Shown here piece after piece: positions 7,615 through 15,838 of a stretch of DNA of 23,402 nucleotides (the stretch's first letter is position 1; every line of letters begins with the position of its first letter). This DNA is from a bacterium UBP6_UBA1209 (GTDB taxonomy: Bacteria > UBP6 > UBA1177). The stretch is taken from assembly GCA_002309575.1 (NCBI GenBank), contig DBXP01000039.1, positions 1-23,402 of the forward strand. The letters are read 5' to 3'. The position numbers and the translations under genes are program-made. Under the pieces are notes generated by a model. It ran no database searches, had not been told where the DNA came from, and was given only the letters and a program-made list of their open reading frames with translations.

Positions 7615-8570
7615 CAAATTCCTCCCAACTCCTTAAGTTTTTTATCCAGTCTCTCCTCCATCTCCTTTGCCGCGAAAATACCCATCTTTTTGAGGAGATA
7701 GTCGCGTGCGATCGCCTCGACGAGCGAGCTGAGGTTAGACCCGTTTCTGATCGGTATGACGTAGTAAGCCTTCATTACACCGAGAATTTCATAATAATTT
7801 ATCTTGTCGCCGACACGCTCGTAGTCAAAGTTGTGACTCTCTTCCCAGGAGACGAGCCGGACTATACAGTCGATCTCCTTCTCGACGCCGACGGAGGTAA
7901 CGCCGAACATCTGCTGAAGGTTTACAAGCCCGATCCCGCGGATCTCGACGAGACTCTGTCCTATTTCGTTGCAGCGGCCGATCAGGCGGTTCGGATAGAC
8001 ACGCTTGACTTCAACGTAGTCGTCGGCGATCAGCTTGTGACCGCGCATTACGAGATCCAGACTGATCTCGCTCTTTCCCACCCCGCTTTCACCCATGATG
8101 AGCATCCCGACGCCGAGAAGGTCGATCAGCTGGGCATGAAGAGAAATTTTCGGAGCCAGCATAGCCTCCAGTATTTCGCGGACGTAATCCAGAAAGACAC
8201 TTGAAATCATCTTGGTGGAGAGCAGCGGAACACTGTATTTATCTGCGATCTTTCTGAAATATTCCGGAGGTCTGCGCGGAGCGGTAAATATGACGGCGAC
8301 AGGCTTTTCGCGAAGAAAGATCTCAGACATTTCAAGACGTTTTTCTTCCGAGAGCGTCTCCAGATAATCCATCTCGCTCTTGCCGAAAAGCTGGACCCTG
8401 TGGTGATAGAGATGCGCCACGAAGCCGGCGATCGAAAGACCGACGACCTGAACTTTGCTGTCAGTCACCTCGACACGCCTCAGCTCCTGTTCGCTCATAT
8501 TCTCCGTCGAGAGCTCGAGACTCGGATTTTTCAGCAGGTCGTAAAGCGTACAGGTTTCCGATTTTGCCAT
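7614..8570 (-). CDS. hprK: HPr kinase/phosphorylase
   Basis: 318 aa, typical length, ATG with GGAGG 7 bp upstream. The N-terminal regulatory domain (about 1-135) is followed by the catalytic domain: HAQLIDLLGVGMLIMGESGVGKSE with Walker A at 160-167, the LIADD acidic pair near 182-185, and the HprK signature EIRGIGLVNLQQMFG near 209-223. The enzyme phosphorylates HPr on Ser46 with ATP or pyrophosphate and reverses this with phosphate. Its gene overlaps EIIA by a shared base (TGATG) and heads the compact hprK-EIIA-ptsH-ptsI set, so kinase, substrate and phosphate donor are produced together. A 42-bp gap separates it from pheS; I see no terminator in it. Confidence 0.95.
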   Translation of the reverse strand: MAKSETCTLYDLLKNPSLELSTENMSEQELRRVEVTDSKVQVVGLSIAGFVAHLYHHRVQLFGKSEMDYLETLSEEKRLEMSEIFLREKPVAVIFTAPRRPPEYFRKIADKYSVPLLSTKMISSVFLDYVREILEAMLAPKISLHAQLIDLLGVGMLIMGESGVGKSEISLDLVMRGHKLIADDYVEVKRVYPNRLIGRCNEIGQSLVEIRGIGLVNLQQMFGVTSVGVEKEIDCIVRLVSWEESHNFDYERVGDKINYYEILGVMKAYYVIPIRNGSNLSSLVEAIARDYLLKKMGIFAAKEMEERLDKKLKELGGI

Positions 8571-8612
8571 ACGTCGCCCTCCGTTATTTGAAAATCAAAG
8601 ACAGGCTCAGGG

Positions 8613-9629
8613 TCAGAACTGCTTAAGGAAACGCAGATCGCCGCCGTGGAAGTGACGTATATCGTCAATTCCGTACTTCATCATGGCAAGCCTCTCGATC
8701 CCGCCTCCGAACGCGAAGCCTGAATAAATTTCAGGGTCGATACCGCAGTTTTTAAGGACCTGCGGGTGGACCATCCCGCAGCCGAGATATTCGATCCAGC
8801 CGGTCTGTTTGCAGACGCTGCACCCTTTGCCCTTGCAGATCCGGCACTTGAAATCAAGCTCGAATCCGGGTTCTACGAAGGGGAAGAAGGATGGTCTCAG
8901 ACGGATCTCCACCTCTTCGCCGAAAATGCTAGAGATGATCTGCTGCAGAGTGAAAACCAGATGCGAAACGGTGATCCCCTTGTCGATAACGAGACCTTCG
9001 CACTGATGGAACGAATGTTCGTGGCTGGCGTCTACGGCTTCATTTCTGTAGGTTTTTCCGGGACTTACGAACTTTATGGGCGGCTTCTTTGCAAGCATTC
9101 CGCGGATCTGGACAGGCGAAGTCTGGCTTCTGAGAAGCTTTCCGTTTTTAAGCCAGAAGGTATCCTGGGAATCTCTTGCAGGGTGGTCTTCCGGGATGTT
9201 GAGAGCGTTGAAATTGAAGTATTCCTCCTCCATCTCCGGACCGTCCATGATGTCGAAACCGAGCGAGGTGAAAAGGTCTTCGAGCTCGGCTCTTACGATG
9301 GAAAGCGGATGCGCGGAGCCCTGAAGCGGCTCCTCAGGCCATGTTATGTCGACCCATTCGCTCTCCGTCTTTTTGGCGATCTCAGCAGCCTCGATCTCGC
9401 GGGCCTTTTCGAGGATTGCGCGCTCAAAATCCATCTTGGCGCAGTTGACGAGCTGTCCGAACTGCTTGCGGACTCCCTCCTGCATATCCTTCATATCCTT
9501 GAGAAGTGCGGTAAATTCGCCCTTCTTTCCCATAAAGCTGACTCTGAGCTGTTCCAAGGCCTCTTTCTGGTTGACCGAAGCCATTTTCTCTTTGAAACGA
9601 GCCTTTAAACTTTCAATTTTTTCATTCAT
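8613..9629 (-). CDS. pheS: Phenylalanyl-tRNA synthetase alpha subunit
   Basis: 338 aa from the ATG at 9629, which has GGTGA 5 bp upstream; a TTG 18 bp further up is less likely. PheS is the catalytic class II synthetase subunit. An N-terminal coiled coil (about 1-90) is followed by the core: DGPEMEEEYFNFNALNIPEDHPARD near 129-153, motif 2 around EAVDASHEHSFHQCEG (197-212), and motif 3 GFAFGGGIERLAMMKYGIDDIRHF (304-327). Residues 262-273 hold four Cys in CxxCxGxGCxxC spacing, a zinc-ribbon-like insertion seen in some PheS proteins and absent from E. coli PheS. pheT, usually directly downstream, is not here; hprK follows instead. Confidence 0.96.
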   Translation of the reverse strand: MNEKIESLKARFKEKMASVNQKEALEQLRVSFMGKKGEFTALLKDMKDMQEGVRKQFGQLVNCAKMDFERAILEKAREIEAAEIAKKTESEWVDITWPEEPLQGSAHPLSIVRAELEDLFTSLGFDIMDGPEMEEEYFNFNALNIPEDHPARDSQDTFWLKNGKLLRSQTSPVQIRGMLAKKPPIKFVSPGKTYRNEAVDASHEHSFHQCEGLVIDKGITVSHLVFTLQQIISSIFGEEVEIRLRPSFFPFVEPGFELDFKCRICKGKGCSVCKQTGWIEYLGCGMVHPQVLKNCGIDPEIYSGFAFGGGIERLAMMKYGIDDIRHFHGGDLRFLKQF

Positions 9630-9668
9630 TTTTATCACCGGATACAATTAATAAAAAAGAAACGCGGA

Positions 9669-9696
9669 AAGATACCAAGAAACGCCGTTTTTTCAA
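9669..9696 (-). promoter_or_regulatory. Candidate promoter for pheS
   Basis: On the minus strand TTGAAA (9691-9696) and TATCTT (9669-9674) are 16 bp apart. The -35 overlaps the folC stop codon. It lies in the 63-bp folC-pheS gap, one of the few real gaps in this long co-directional run. Four of six -10 bases match; moderate support only. Confidence 0.35.
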
Positions 9697-10895
9697 GGCT
9701 TTTGATAAAAATGGCGGATAAATTTCTCAACTGTATGAAAACTGCCGCAAACAAGAAGCTCAAGATCGTTGTCTTTTGCGAATTTCAGAGCCTCAAGAAT
9801 CGTCTTTTCATCGTTTTCGGCATACTTGAGTTTTCCGGCGACCGATTCCGAAGCGGCATCGGCAATATCCTGAACTGTAGTGCTTCTGTTCTCTTCAGTC
9901 AGTGAAACGACAAAAATATTGTCGGTGATTTTGCCAATAATATCAAGAAGCTGGTCTATAGCCTTATCCTTCAGGGCACCGAAAAGGACAGCCGTTTTCA
10001 TCCCTTTGCGCTTCACAAAACCGCTCAAAGCCTCCATAGCCGGAGGATTGTGGGCGACATCGACAATTATGTTGTCTCCGATCCTCTCGAAACGGCCGGG
10101 CAGACGCATTTTTGAAAAATCAGGGATTTTTATCGAATAATTCTCGGCACATAGAGTTGCATTTACCGCAAGGTCGATATCTTTTATCTGCTCCCGGCTG
10201 AAATTTTCGCCCCTGATTTCAATATCGAAACCATGTTTTTCGTCTGTAACGAGCGCCGCCCCGCGGGAAATGGCATAATCCGCCATCCACCTGTCAAAAA
10301 CAGGGTCCGCACTGCTTGCGATAAAGACAGAATCGTTCTCTTTCACTATACCGAGCTTTTCTATCGCTATCTTTTCGAGCGTATCGCCAAGAATATGAGT
10401 ATGGTCAAGACCGATCGAGGTTATCAGATCCGTCTTCGGACCTTCGATCACGTTCGTGGCATCCAGCCTTCCGCCCAGCCCGACCTCAAAAACCGCACGG
10501 TCGCATTTTTCTATTTCAAAAAATTTCCATGCGATCAGAAAGGTTATCTCAAAAAAAGACAATTCATCGAAATTACCAAGTTTTTTCTCGAGATATTTAT
10601 AGATTTCGACAACGGCGTCATTTGAAATATCGCTATTGTTCACGGCGATCCTTTCGTTGTAACTTATAAGATGCGGAGAGACAAAACGCCCCGTTTTTAA
10701 ACCGCTTGACCGAAGAATTTCGTCGATTGCATAGACAGTTGTCCCCTTTCCGTTCGTTCCTGCGACATGATAAACCGGGACCGGCCGCTCAAAGATCTGC
10801 GGGAAAGCATCGACGACCCGCCCGAGTCCGAGCTTGATCCCGCCGCGACGCCTGTAGAGGTTCGACAGAAAATCATCGTTAAAATCAGAGTACAC
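9693..10895 (-). CDS. folC: Folylpolyglutamate synthase / dihydrofolate synthase
   Basis: 400 aa from a GTG at 10895, chosen because GGAG lies 6 bp upstream; a GTG at 10907 has no ribosome site. FolC joins glutamate to dihydropteroate and/or extends the polyglutamate tail of folates, using ATP in the cytoplasm. The Mur-ligase-like ATP-binding domain shows HVAGTNGKGTT (about 43-53), FVSPHL, NERIAVN, then EVGLGGRLDATN and SIGLDHTHILGDTLEKIAIEKLGI. The C-terminal domain has IVDVAHNPPAMEAL, the usual VDGAHNP element. It follows the bax-like gene closely (25 bp to this start). Whether both enzyme activities are present cannot be told from sequence alone. Confidence 0.93.
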   Translation of the reverse strand: MYSDFNDDFLSNLYRRRGGIKLGLGRVVDAFPQIFERPVPVYHVAGTNGKGTTVYAIDEILRSSGLKTGRFVSPHLISYNERIAVNNSDISNDAVVEIYKYLEKKLGNFDELSFFEITFLIAWKFFEIEKCDRAVFEVGLGGRLDATNVIEGPKTDLITSIGLDHTHILGDTLEKIAIEKLGIVKENDSVFIASSADPVFDRWMADYAISRGAALVTDEKHGFDIEIRGENFSREQIKDIDLAVNATLCAENYSIKIPDFSKMRLPGRFERIGDNIIVDVAHNPPAMEALSGFVKRKGMKTAVLFGALKDKAIDQLLDIIGKITDNIFVVSLTEENRSTTVQDIADAASESVAGKLKYAENDEKTILEALKFAKDNDLELLVCGSFHTVEKFIRHFYQKP

Positions 10896-10920
10896 GTTAA
10901 ACTCCACTATTCAGGAAATG

Positions 10921-11805
10921 TCAGTTTGTAATATAGACCTGCTTCAGACCGCCGATCATGCCCGCGACCCCCGGTTCCGCCAGCTTTGCATCGTTGTATC
11001 TATGAGTTCCGTACTTGAACATGACTGTCTGAAGACGCCCGACATAGAGCTCTTTGATAATTGCATAGCGGTCGAAACCCTCTGCCATTTTCATCAGGTT
11101 TTTAGGATCCTGCTGCCTGAAAAGGCGGAATTTACGGTATGCGCGGTTGCGGTTCAGATTGAGCATGTAGGCTGAAATAGAGGCAGTGATCGAATCAAAA
11201 ATATAGATATGTCGCTGTGTCCCGCTCCAGTTCTTCGGCTTCAGCCCCTTCGAAGGATCCTTCGAGACATGACCGAAAAGATTGTTGCCCTCGAAGGTGA
11301 AGCGGCTGGTGCCCCAGGCAGATTCGAGCGCGGCCTGACCAAGCGCGATCGCAGGCGGAACCGGGCGGATATTCATATCCAGCAGGTAGACGACAGCCTC
11401 CTTTTTTTCATCGCTGATCGTTAAAAAATCATCCTCTTCCTTGATCAGATTATATTTCTTTGCCGTTTCGTTTATCAGCCTGATATCGGCTTCACTGCGC
11501 TCATCTCTTTTGACGGCCGCCATGACGGCATCGTGCTCGGCCTCTATTTTCTCGTTTTCAGCAAGGATTATCGGAAGGATCAGATCGATAAAAAAACGCC
11601 TGCGTTCTATCCCTACAAGCTCCTTGATCTTTTGAGGTATCGCCCGGATAAAGACACGCGGGACCTCACCCTTTTCACGGTCGACGGCAAGAAGCCTGCG
11701 GGCCGCGACGTATTCATCGTAAGTGTCGACATTCAGATAAGCCGAAAGTGTCGGTGAAGCCAAAAGCAAAAAAAGAATTATGAAAGAAATACGGTTAAAA
11801 TTCAT
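10921..11805 (-). CDS. Bax-like glucosaminidase-family protein
   Basis: 294 aa from the ATG at 11805. An upstream extension of the same frame runs through the tRNA gene and is not credible. A signal peptide (MNFNRISFIILFLLLASPTLSA) exports it. The C-terminal two thirds match the Bax/N-acetylglucosaminidase (GH73-like) fold: PPAIALGQAALESAWGTSRF with the likely catalytic Glu161, NNLFGHV near 174-180, RHIYIFDSITASISAYMLNLNRNRAYRKFR, and a C-terminal YIIKELYVGRLQTVM-like helix with Tyr. Such enzymes cut the glycan strand of peptidoglycan. There is no evident Shine-Dalgarno; the ATG sits 13 nt after the encoded CCA of the tRNA, so its mRNA probably arises by tRNA processing. Confidence 0.85.
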   Translation of the reverse strand: MNFNRISFIILFLLLASPTLSAYLNVDTYDEYVAARRLLAVDREKGEVPRVFIRAIPQKIKELVGIERRRFFIDLILPIILAENEKIEAEHDAVMAAVKRDERSEADIRLINETAKKYNLIKEEDDFLTISDEKKEAVVYLLDMNIRPVPPAIALGQAALESAWGTSRFTFEGNNLFGHVSKDPSKGLKPKNWSGTQRHIYIFDSITASISAYMLNLNRNRAYRKFRLFRQQDPKNLMKMAEGFDRYAIIKELYVGRLQTVMFKYGTHRYNDAKLAEPGVAGMIGGLKQVYITN

Positions 11806-11818
11806 AACGAAAAAGATC

Positions 11819-11895
<77 letters not shown>

Positions 11896-11903
11896 TGCTG
11901 CAC

Positions 11904-12203
11904 TTAGCGCCTTGAATCTATCTTTTTCTCTTTGTATTTGACGATCTGCTGCGAAAGCTTGTCGACACAAAGATCGATAGAGGTGCTGAACTCTTTGTCG
12001 TCAGACTCGCTGGCAATAAAATCGGTGCCGTCGAGATTGAGCTTGATATCTGTCTGTTTGATATTTTTTTCCTTCTGGAAGACAACTTCTACGAAGGTGT
12101 TTGCCGAAACGAACTTGTTGAGCTTTGCAAGCTTTTTCGTTGCATAATCCTTGAGGCCGTCACTGTTCTCTTCAAATCCTCTGAATGCGAAATTGATATT
12201 CAT
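11904..12203 (-). CDS. hpf: Ribosome hibernation promoting factor, short form
   Basis: 99 aa from the ATG at 12203, which has GGAGGA 5-6 bp upstream. A TTG reading four residues earlier lies inside that ribosome site and is rejected. The protein is the beta-alpha-beta-beta-beta-alpha domain of the HPF/RaiA (YfiA) family: MNINFAFRGFE at the start, a helix with DYATKKLAKLNKF, a strand VEVVFQKEK, a strand TDIKLNLDGTDFIASES, and a final helix SIDLCVDKLSQQIVKYKEKK. It binds in the mRNA/tRNA channel of the 30S subunit of idle ribosomes. It lacks the C-terminal dimerisation domain of long HPF. The linked tRNA gene follows 8 bp later; a candidate promoter precedes it. Confidence 0.93.
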   Translation of the reverse strand: MNINFAFRGFEENSDGLKDYATKKLAKLNKFVSANTFVEVVFQKEKNIKQTDIKLNLDGTDFIASESDDKEFSTSIDLCVDKLSQQIVKYKEKKIDSRR

Positions 12204-12235
12204 GTGTTCCTCCAAAAAAAAAATTAAAACATTAG

Positions 12236-12263
12236 ATTTTAGCCAAAAAACAAACTAAATCAA
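12236..12263 (-). promoter_or_regulatory. Candidate promoter for hpf-tRNA-Arg-bax
   Basis: On the minus strand TTGATT (12258-12263) and TAAAAT (12236-12241, five of six to consensus) are 16 bp apart in the AT-rich 63-bp gap between speB and hpf. Transcription would begin near 12229, about 26 nt before the hpf ATG, leaving room for its ribosome site. Position and match are both good. Confidence 0.55.
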
Positions 12264-12266
12264 ACC

Positions 12267-13121
12267 TCAGCTGTTTTTGTCCATACAAATCAAAAGTTCG
12301 CGGAGCAGTTTCGCAGCAAATGCGACCGATATCCCCGACCTGTCGATCTCGGGAGCCAGCTCCACGACATCTGCGCCGATTATCCTGCACTTTTTCGAAT
12401 CAAGCAACTTTACGAGCCTCATGAAGTCGTTGAAACTGGCGCCTCCCGCTTCAGGCGTGCCGGTCCCGGGGACAAAAGCGGGGTCGAAATAGTCGAGATC
12501 GACTGAAAGATAGACCATTTCACCCTCTTCCAGCGCATCCGAAACGTCATCCAGAGAGGCCGTCGGGATGATCCGGCTGTCTGTCTGACGAAGTTTGTGT
12601 TCATCGCGGGTGCAGCTCCTGATACCGACCTGGATAAGTTTTTCCAGCCCGTTGTCGAGACAGCACTTCATGACCGAAGCGTGGCTCAGCGTATCTCCGG
12701 CATAACCGTCGCGGAGGTCGGCATGGGCGTCGAGGTGCAGAAGGGTAAAATCCTGATAGAACTCGCGGTGGACCATGAAGAGCGGCAGGGTGACAAGATG
12801 CTCGCCGCCGATCGCAAGGAACCGTTTCCCCATTTCGAGGTAGGGTCTGACCTCACCCATCACAGTCTCTACCATTTCCGCAGGGTTTCCTACCATGATC
12901 TCAAGGTCACCGATATCGCAGAACGGAACATCGTCAAGCAGAACATTCTGATAAAAAGAGAACTCTTCGATCGCCTCGTAGGCATAGTTCCTGACTTCAC
13001 GCGAGGCGAAACGGCTGCCGGCGCGGAATGAGGAGGTGCAGTCGTACGGGACTCCCGCCAGAACTATCGAGGCATCTTCAACTGAATCTCTCGAGGAGAT
13101 GAATTTAGGGATCTGAAACAT
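12267..13121 (-). CDS. speB: Agmatinase / arginase-family ureohydrolase
   Basis: 284 aa, ATG with an AGGAGGAAC ribosome site inside the end of lipB (17-bp overlap). All six ligands of the binuclear Mn site are visible: His108 in GGEHLVTLP, Asp131/His133/Asp135 in HLDAHADLRDGY, and Asp208/Asp210 in SVDLDYFDPAFVPGTGTPEAGG. The DAHADLRDxYxG...SHASVM form is typical of bacterial and archaeal agmatinases (SpeB), which split agmatine to putrescine and urea. No arginine decarboxylase or spermidine synthase gene lies here to confirm the polyamine route, so guanidinobutyrase or another ureohydrolase substrate remains possible. It is the last gene of the kinase-PhoH-lipB block. Confidence 0.85.
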   Translation of the reverse strand: MFQIPKFISSRDSVEDASIVLAGVPYDCTSSFRAGSRFASREVRNYAYEAIEEFSFYQNVLLDDVPFCDIGDLEIMVGNPAEMVETVMGEVRPYLEMGKRFLAIGGEHLVTLPLFMVHREFYQDFTLLHLDAHADLRDGYAGDTLSHASVMKCCLDNGLEKLIQVGIRSCTRDEHKLRQTDSRIIPTASLDDVSDALEEGEMVYLSVDLDYFDPAFVPGTGTPEAGGASFNDFMRLVKLLDSKKCRIIGADVVELAPEIDRSGISVAFAAKLLRELLICMDKNS

Positions 13122-13755
13122 CGTTCCTCCTGTTTAAGTTTATGATCTCACTTATTTTTCTTGCCACTTCATTCACGTCGAAAATATTTCCGGTCTCCTT
13201 TTCGACGGATGTTATCTTACAGCCGACGATCCCGCACGGAATGATGTTTTCAAAAGGCGCAAGATCGTTTGAAATGTTTACCGAAAAGCCGTGGACAGGA
13301 ACGAATTTCCTGAAGTGCAGACCGGTGAAGCCGATCTTTCTCTCCCCGACCCAGATACCTGAGGGATCGTCGCGCCACACGGCACCGGCGACTCCGCAGA
13401 AATCACGAAGGACCTTTACGATCGAATCCGCGAAAAAGAGAACGAACTCTTTGATCGATCTGAAACCGAAGTGCCTGAAATCGATGACGGGATAGATCAC
13501 CAGCTGCCCGGGATTGTGAAAAGTCAGCTCCCCGCCCCGCCTGACATTGAAAACCGGGATATCGCCTACAGGCCTGATAAACTGCTCGGTTTTGCCGCGC
13601 AACCCTGAAGTATATACCGGAAGATGCTCCAGAAAAAGCACCTCCCCTTCACTTTTTTTAGCGATAACCGAGTCACGCAGAGATTCCTGATACGATAGAA
13701 TTTCTCCGTATTCCTGAGGAGTTGATAAAAATCTGACCGGTATCTCAGGTGCCAT
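13105..13755 (-). CDS. lipB: Octanoyl-[acyl carrier protein]:protein octanoyltransferase
   Basis: 216 aa, the normal LipB length. LipB moves octanoate from ACP to lipoyl domains of enzymes such as pyruvate dehydrogenase. Signature RRGGELTFHNPGQLVIYP (72-89) includes His80. The likely catalytic pair is Lys140 in GERKIGFTG and Cys174 in IIPCGI. HGFSVNISNDL (155-165) is the usual HGxxLNV element. The typical HGPGQ reads HNPGQ, a common variant. The gene overlaps the metallophosphoesterase by 11 bp and the agmatinase by 17 bp, so it is made as part of that operon. lipA, often adjacent, is not in the window. Confidence 0.93.
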   Translation of the reverse strand: MAPEIPVRFLSTPQEYGEILSYQESLRDSVIAKKSEGEVLFLEHLPVYTSGLRGKTEQFIRPVGDIPVFNVRRGGELTFHNPGQLVIYPVIDFRHFGFRSIKEFVLFFADSIVKVLRDFCGVAGAVWRDDPSGIWVGERKIGFTGLHFRKFVPVHGFSVNISNDLAPFENIIPCGIVGCKITSVEKETGNIFDVNEVARKISEIINLNRRNDVSDP

Positions 13756-14503
13756 GCAGAAGCCTCTCGCCGAATGAAACAGGCAGGCGGAGCGACTTTA
13801 TTTTCTGGACCGTCTGCTCGACGTTGTACTCGACACGGTGGACCCTCAGAAGCTTGGTTTCCGTGTCGAACGAGATAAAGCTCGAACGCGGATCGCCGTC
13901 CCTCGGCTGTCCGACCGAACCGCAGACGCAGATGAGCGAATACCCCATAACCGAAGCAAGGTTGACCTCTCCGGTGTCTAGGCTCAGCTCGATCGTCTTC
14001 CTGTCGCCTGTCAGCAAAAAGAGATTCAGATAGTGGCTGTGACCGATAAAATTGATATGTTTCAGAAACTTTTCCACCTCAAAAAGCCGGCTCACGCCTC
14101 TGCAATTAAAAATATAATCATACTTCGACGGATTGAGCGGAGAGCCGTGCGAAAGCAGAAAATTACCGAAATGCTCTTCAACATGTATAAACTTCAGACT
14201 GTTGAGAAAATCCGTCTGCTTCCGGCTGAGCTGGGAACGCGTCCAGTTTATGACGTAGCGTACCGCATCGTAGTAATCCGTTGCATCGACCTTTCCGATG
14301 ACTCCGGCATCGTGGTTCCCCAGGACTCCTGCGGTCATGACGTCCCTGACAAGATCTATAGTCTCCCCCGGCCACGGACCGTAGCCCACGACATCGCCGC
14401 CGAAGAAAACGGCATCAGGCGAGATATTCTGCCGGACTTCGCGCATAACGGCTTCGAGTGCGGGCAGATTGCCGTGGATATCGCAGAGGATGACTATCTT
14501 CAT
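13745..14503 (-). CDS. Metallophosphoesterase, YfcE/diadenosine-tetraphosphatase-like
   Basis: 252 aa. All calcineurin-like motifs are present: DIHGN (Asp8, His10), GGDVVGYGP (Asp37), GNHD (Asn63, His64), SHGSP (His119) and GHSH (His155, His157), which bind two metal ions. The GGDVVGYGPWPGE stretch is typical of the PF12850-type subgroup, whose members act on phosphodiesters or nucleotides; the substrate here cannot be deduced. There is no signal peptide, so it is cytoplasmic. It starts 6 bp after the PhoH stop with no clear Shine-Dalgarno, suggesting coupled translation, and overlaps lipB. A role in nucleotide signalling or RNA turnover with its kinase and PhoH neighbours is possible but only inferred. 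Confidence 0.88.
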   Translation of the reverse strand: MKIVILCDIHGNLPALEAVMREVRQNISPDAVFFGGDVVGYGPWPGETIDLVRDVMTAGVLGNHDAGVIGKVDATDYYDAVRYVINWTRSQLSRKQTDFLNSLKFIHVEEHFGNFLLSHGSPLNPSKYDYIFNCRGVSRLFEVEKFLKHINFIGHSHYLNLFLLTGDRKTIELSLDTGEVNLASVMGYSLICVCGSVGQPRDGDPRSSFISFDTETKLLRVHRVEYNVEQTVQKIKSLRLPVSFGERLLHGT

Positions 14504-14509
14504 CGCAGG

Positions 14510-15838
14510 CTAGAGCAGCTCAGCGGCTGCGTTTGCAAGAGCCGAACGTTCGCCCTTTTCGAGAGTGATATGTCCTGCGATCGAGAGCTCCTTGAAACGG
14601 TCGACGATATAGCTCAGACCGTTGTTGGATTCGTTCATGTAGGGGTTGTCGATCTGGAACGGGTCGCCCGTAAGGACCATTTTTGTGTTCTCGCCGACTC
14701 TCGAGACAATCGTTTTGACTTCGTGCGGAGTCAGGTTCTGCGCCTCATCGACGATGATAAACTGCTCCGGAATGCTTCTGCCGCGGATATATGTCAGCGC
14801 CTCGACTTCGATCACATGGCTTGCCAGAAGCTCGTTCATCTTGCCCATGCTGGCCATGTCGTGACCGGCAAGAAGATATTCGAGGTTGTCGAAAACAGGC
14901 TGCATCCACGGTTTGAGCTTTTCATCGATCGTGCCGGGAAGGAATCCGATATCCTTGCCCATCGGGTAGATCGGTCTAGCGACCAGCATCTTCGTGTATT
15001 TGCCCTCCTCCAGGCACTTCTGCAGGGCGCAGGCGATAGCTAAAAGAGTTTTTCCTGTTCCAGCCGTACCGAGCAGGCTGACAAGCTTCACACGGTCGTC
15101 AAGAAGAAGGTCCAGAGCCAGCTTCTGCGCGAAATTTCTCGCCTTAAGGCCCCACACGCTCTTGAACTGTTTCAGCGGGACAAGGGCGTTTTCAAAGGGA
15201 TCGAGCCTTACCGTCGCCTGATGCTGCTCGCCGGCGATCTCGTCGACAAGGTGGAAAAACTGGTTCGCGTGGCCTGTCTCGAAAGGCGTGCCGGCAAGCT
15301 CCTCGAGCGGTATTTTTTTGGTCTCGAAGATGCGGTCGATAAGCTCTCCGCTGACATTCACCGTCTCATATCCGGTGGGCAGCTTGTTGAAATTTATCGT
15401 GTCGTTACGGTAGTTTTCGGCATTGATCCCGTAGGCGTCGGCCTTGATCCTTAGGTTGACGTCACGGCTTACAAGCGTTACCTCGCGATCCGGATTCTTC
15501 TGCTTGATTTCATAGGCTGTGCTCAGAATTATGTTGTCGGCATAGCTGGAGCTGAGCTTCGGTCCGGGAAGTTCGGTTTCACCCATGAGAACGATCTTGA
15601 CCGATCCGCCGTTTGCCAGCGGAACACCGTCGATCAGGCTTCCCTGCTGGCGCAGCTCCTCGATATGTCTCGCGAAGGCTCTTGCCGAAAGACCGATCTG
15701 GTTCATATCCTTTTTAAATTTGTCGAGCTCCTCGATAACAACAATCGGAATCACGATATCATGTTCGTCGAAGTGGAAAATCGCCTTCGGATCCGAAATG
15801 AGGACATTCGTGTCCAAAACAAAAATCTTCTTGTTCAT
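14510..15838 (-). CDS. PIN domain-PhoH ATPase (PhoH2 / YlaK type)
   Basis: 442 aa from the ATG at 15838, which has GGAGGT upstream and overlaps the kinase stop as ATGA; a longer reading lies inside the kinase gene. The N-terminal PIN domain (about 1-150) has FVLDTNVLISDP with Asp9 and later acidic residues (VVIEELDKF, SSSYADNIILS, VTLVSRDVNLRIKA). The C-terminal PhoH P-loop domain has Walker A GTAGTGKT (257-264), DIGFLPGT, FIIVDEAQNLTPHE (Walker B DEAQ 364-367) and LTGDPFQID. PhoH2 proteins studied elsewhere are RNA helicase-ribonucleases. Here it is tied to a Ser/Thr kinase by overlap rather than to an antitoxin. Confidence 0.92.
   Translation of the reverse strand: MNKKIFVLDTNVLISDPKAIFHFDEHDIVIPIVVIEELDKFKKDMNQIGLSARAFARHIEELRQQGSLIDGVPLANGGSVKIVLMGETELPGPKLSSSYADNIILSTAYEIKQKNPDREVTLVSRDVNLRIKADAYGINAENYRNDTINFNKLPTGYETVNVSGELIDRIFETKKIPLEELAGTPFETGHANQFFHLVDEIAGEQHQATVRLDPFENALVPLKQFKSVWGLKARNFAQKLALDLLLDDRVKLVSLLGTAGTGKTLLAIACALQKCLEEGKYTKMLVARPIYPMGKDIGFLPGTIDEKLKPWMQPVFDNLEYLLAGHDMASMGKMNELLASHVIEVEALTYIRGRSIPEQFIIVDEAQNLTPHEVKTIVSRVGENTKMVLTGDPFQIDNPYMNESNNGLSYIVDRFKELSIAGHITLEKGERSALANAAAELL

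Noticed and set aside
8766..9608. A 280-codon + strand open frame opposite pheS
   Set aside because: Antisense shadow; pheS motifs on the other strand are unmistakable.
9681..9700. Possible terminator at AAACGCCGTTTTTT after folC
   Set aside because: The palindrome AAACGCCGTTT leaves a one-base loop and its T-run is on the + strand, where no gene ends.
14033..15043. A 336-codon + strand open frame opposite the phosphoesterase and PhoH genes
   Set aside because: Antisense to clear domains on the minus strand; no ribosome site or family resemblance.
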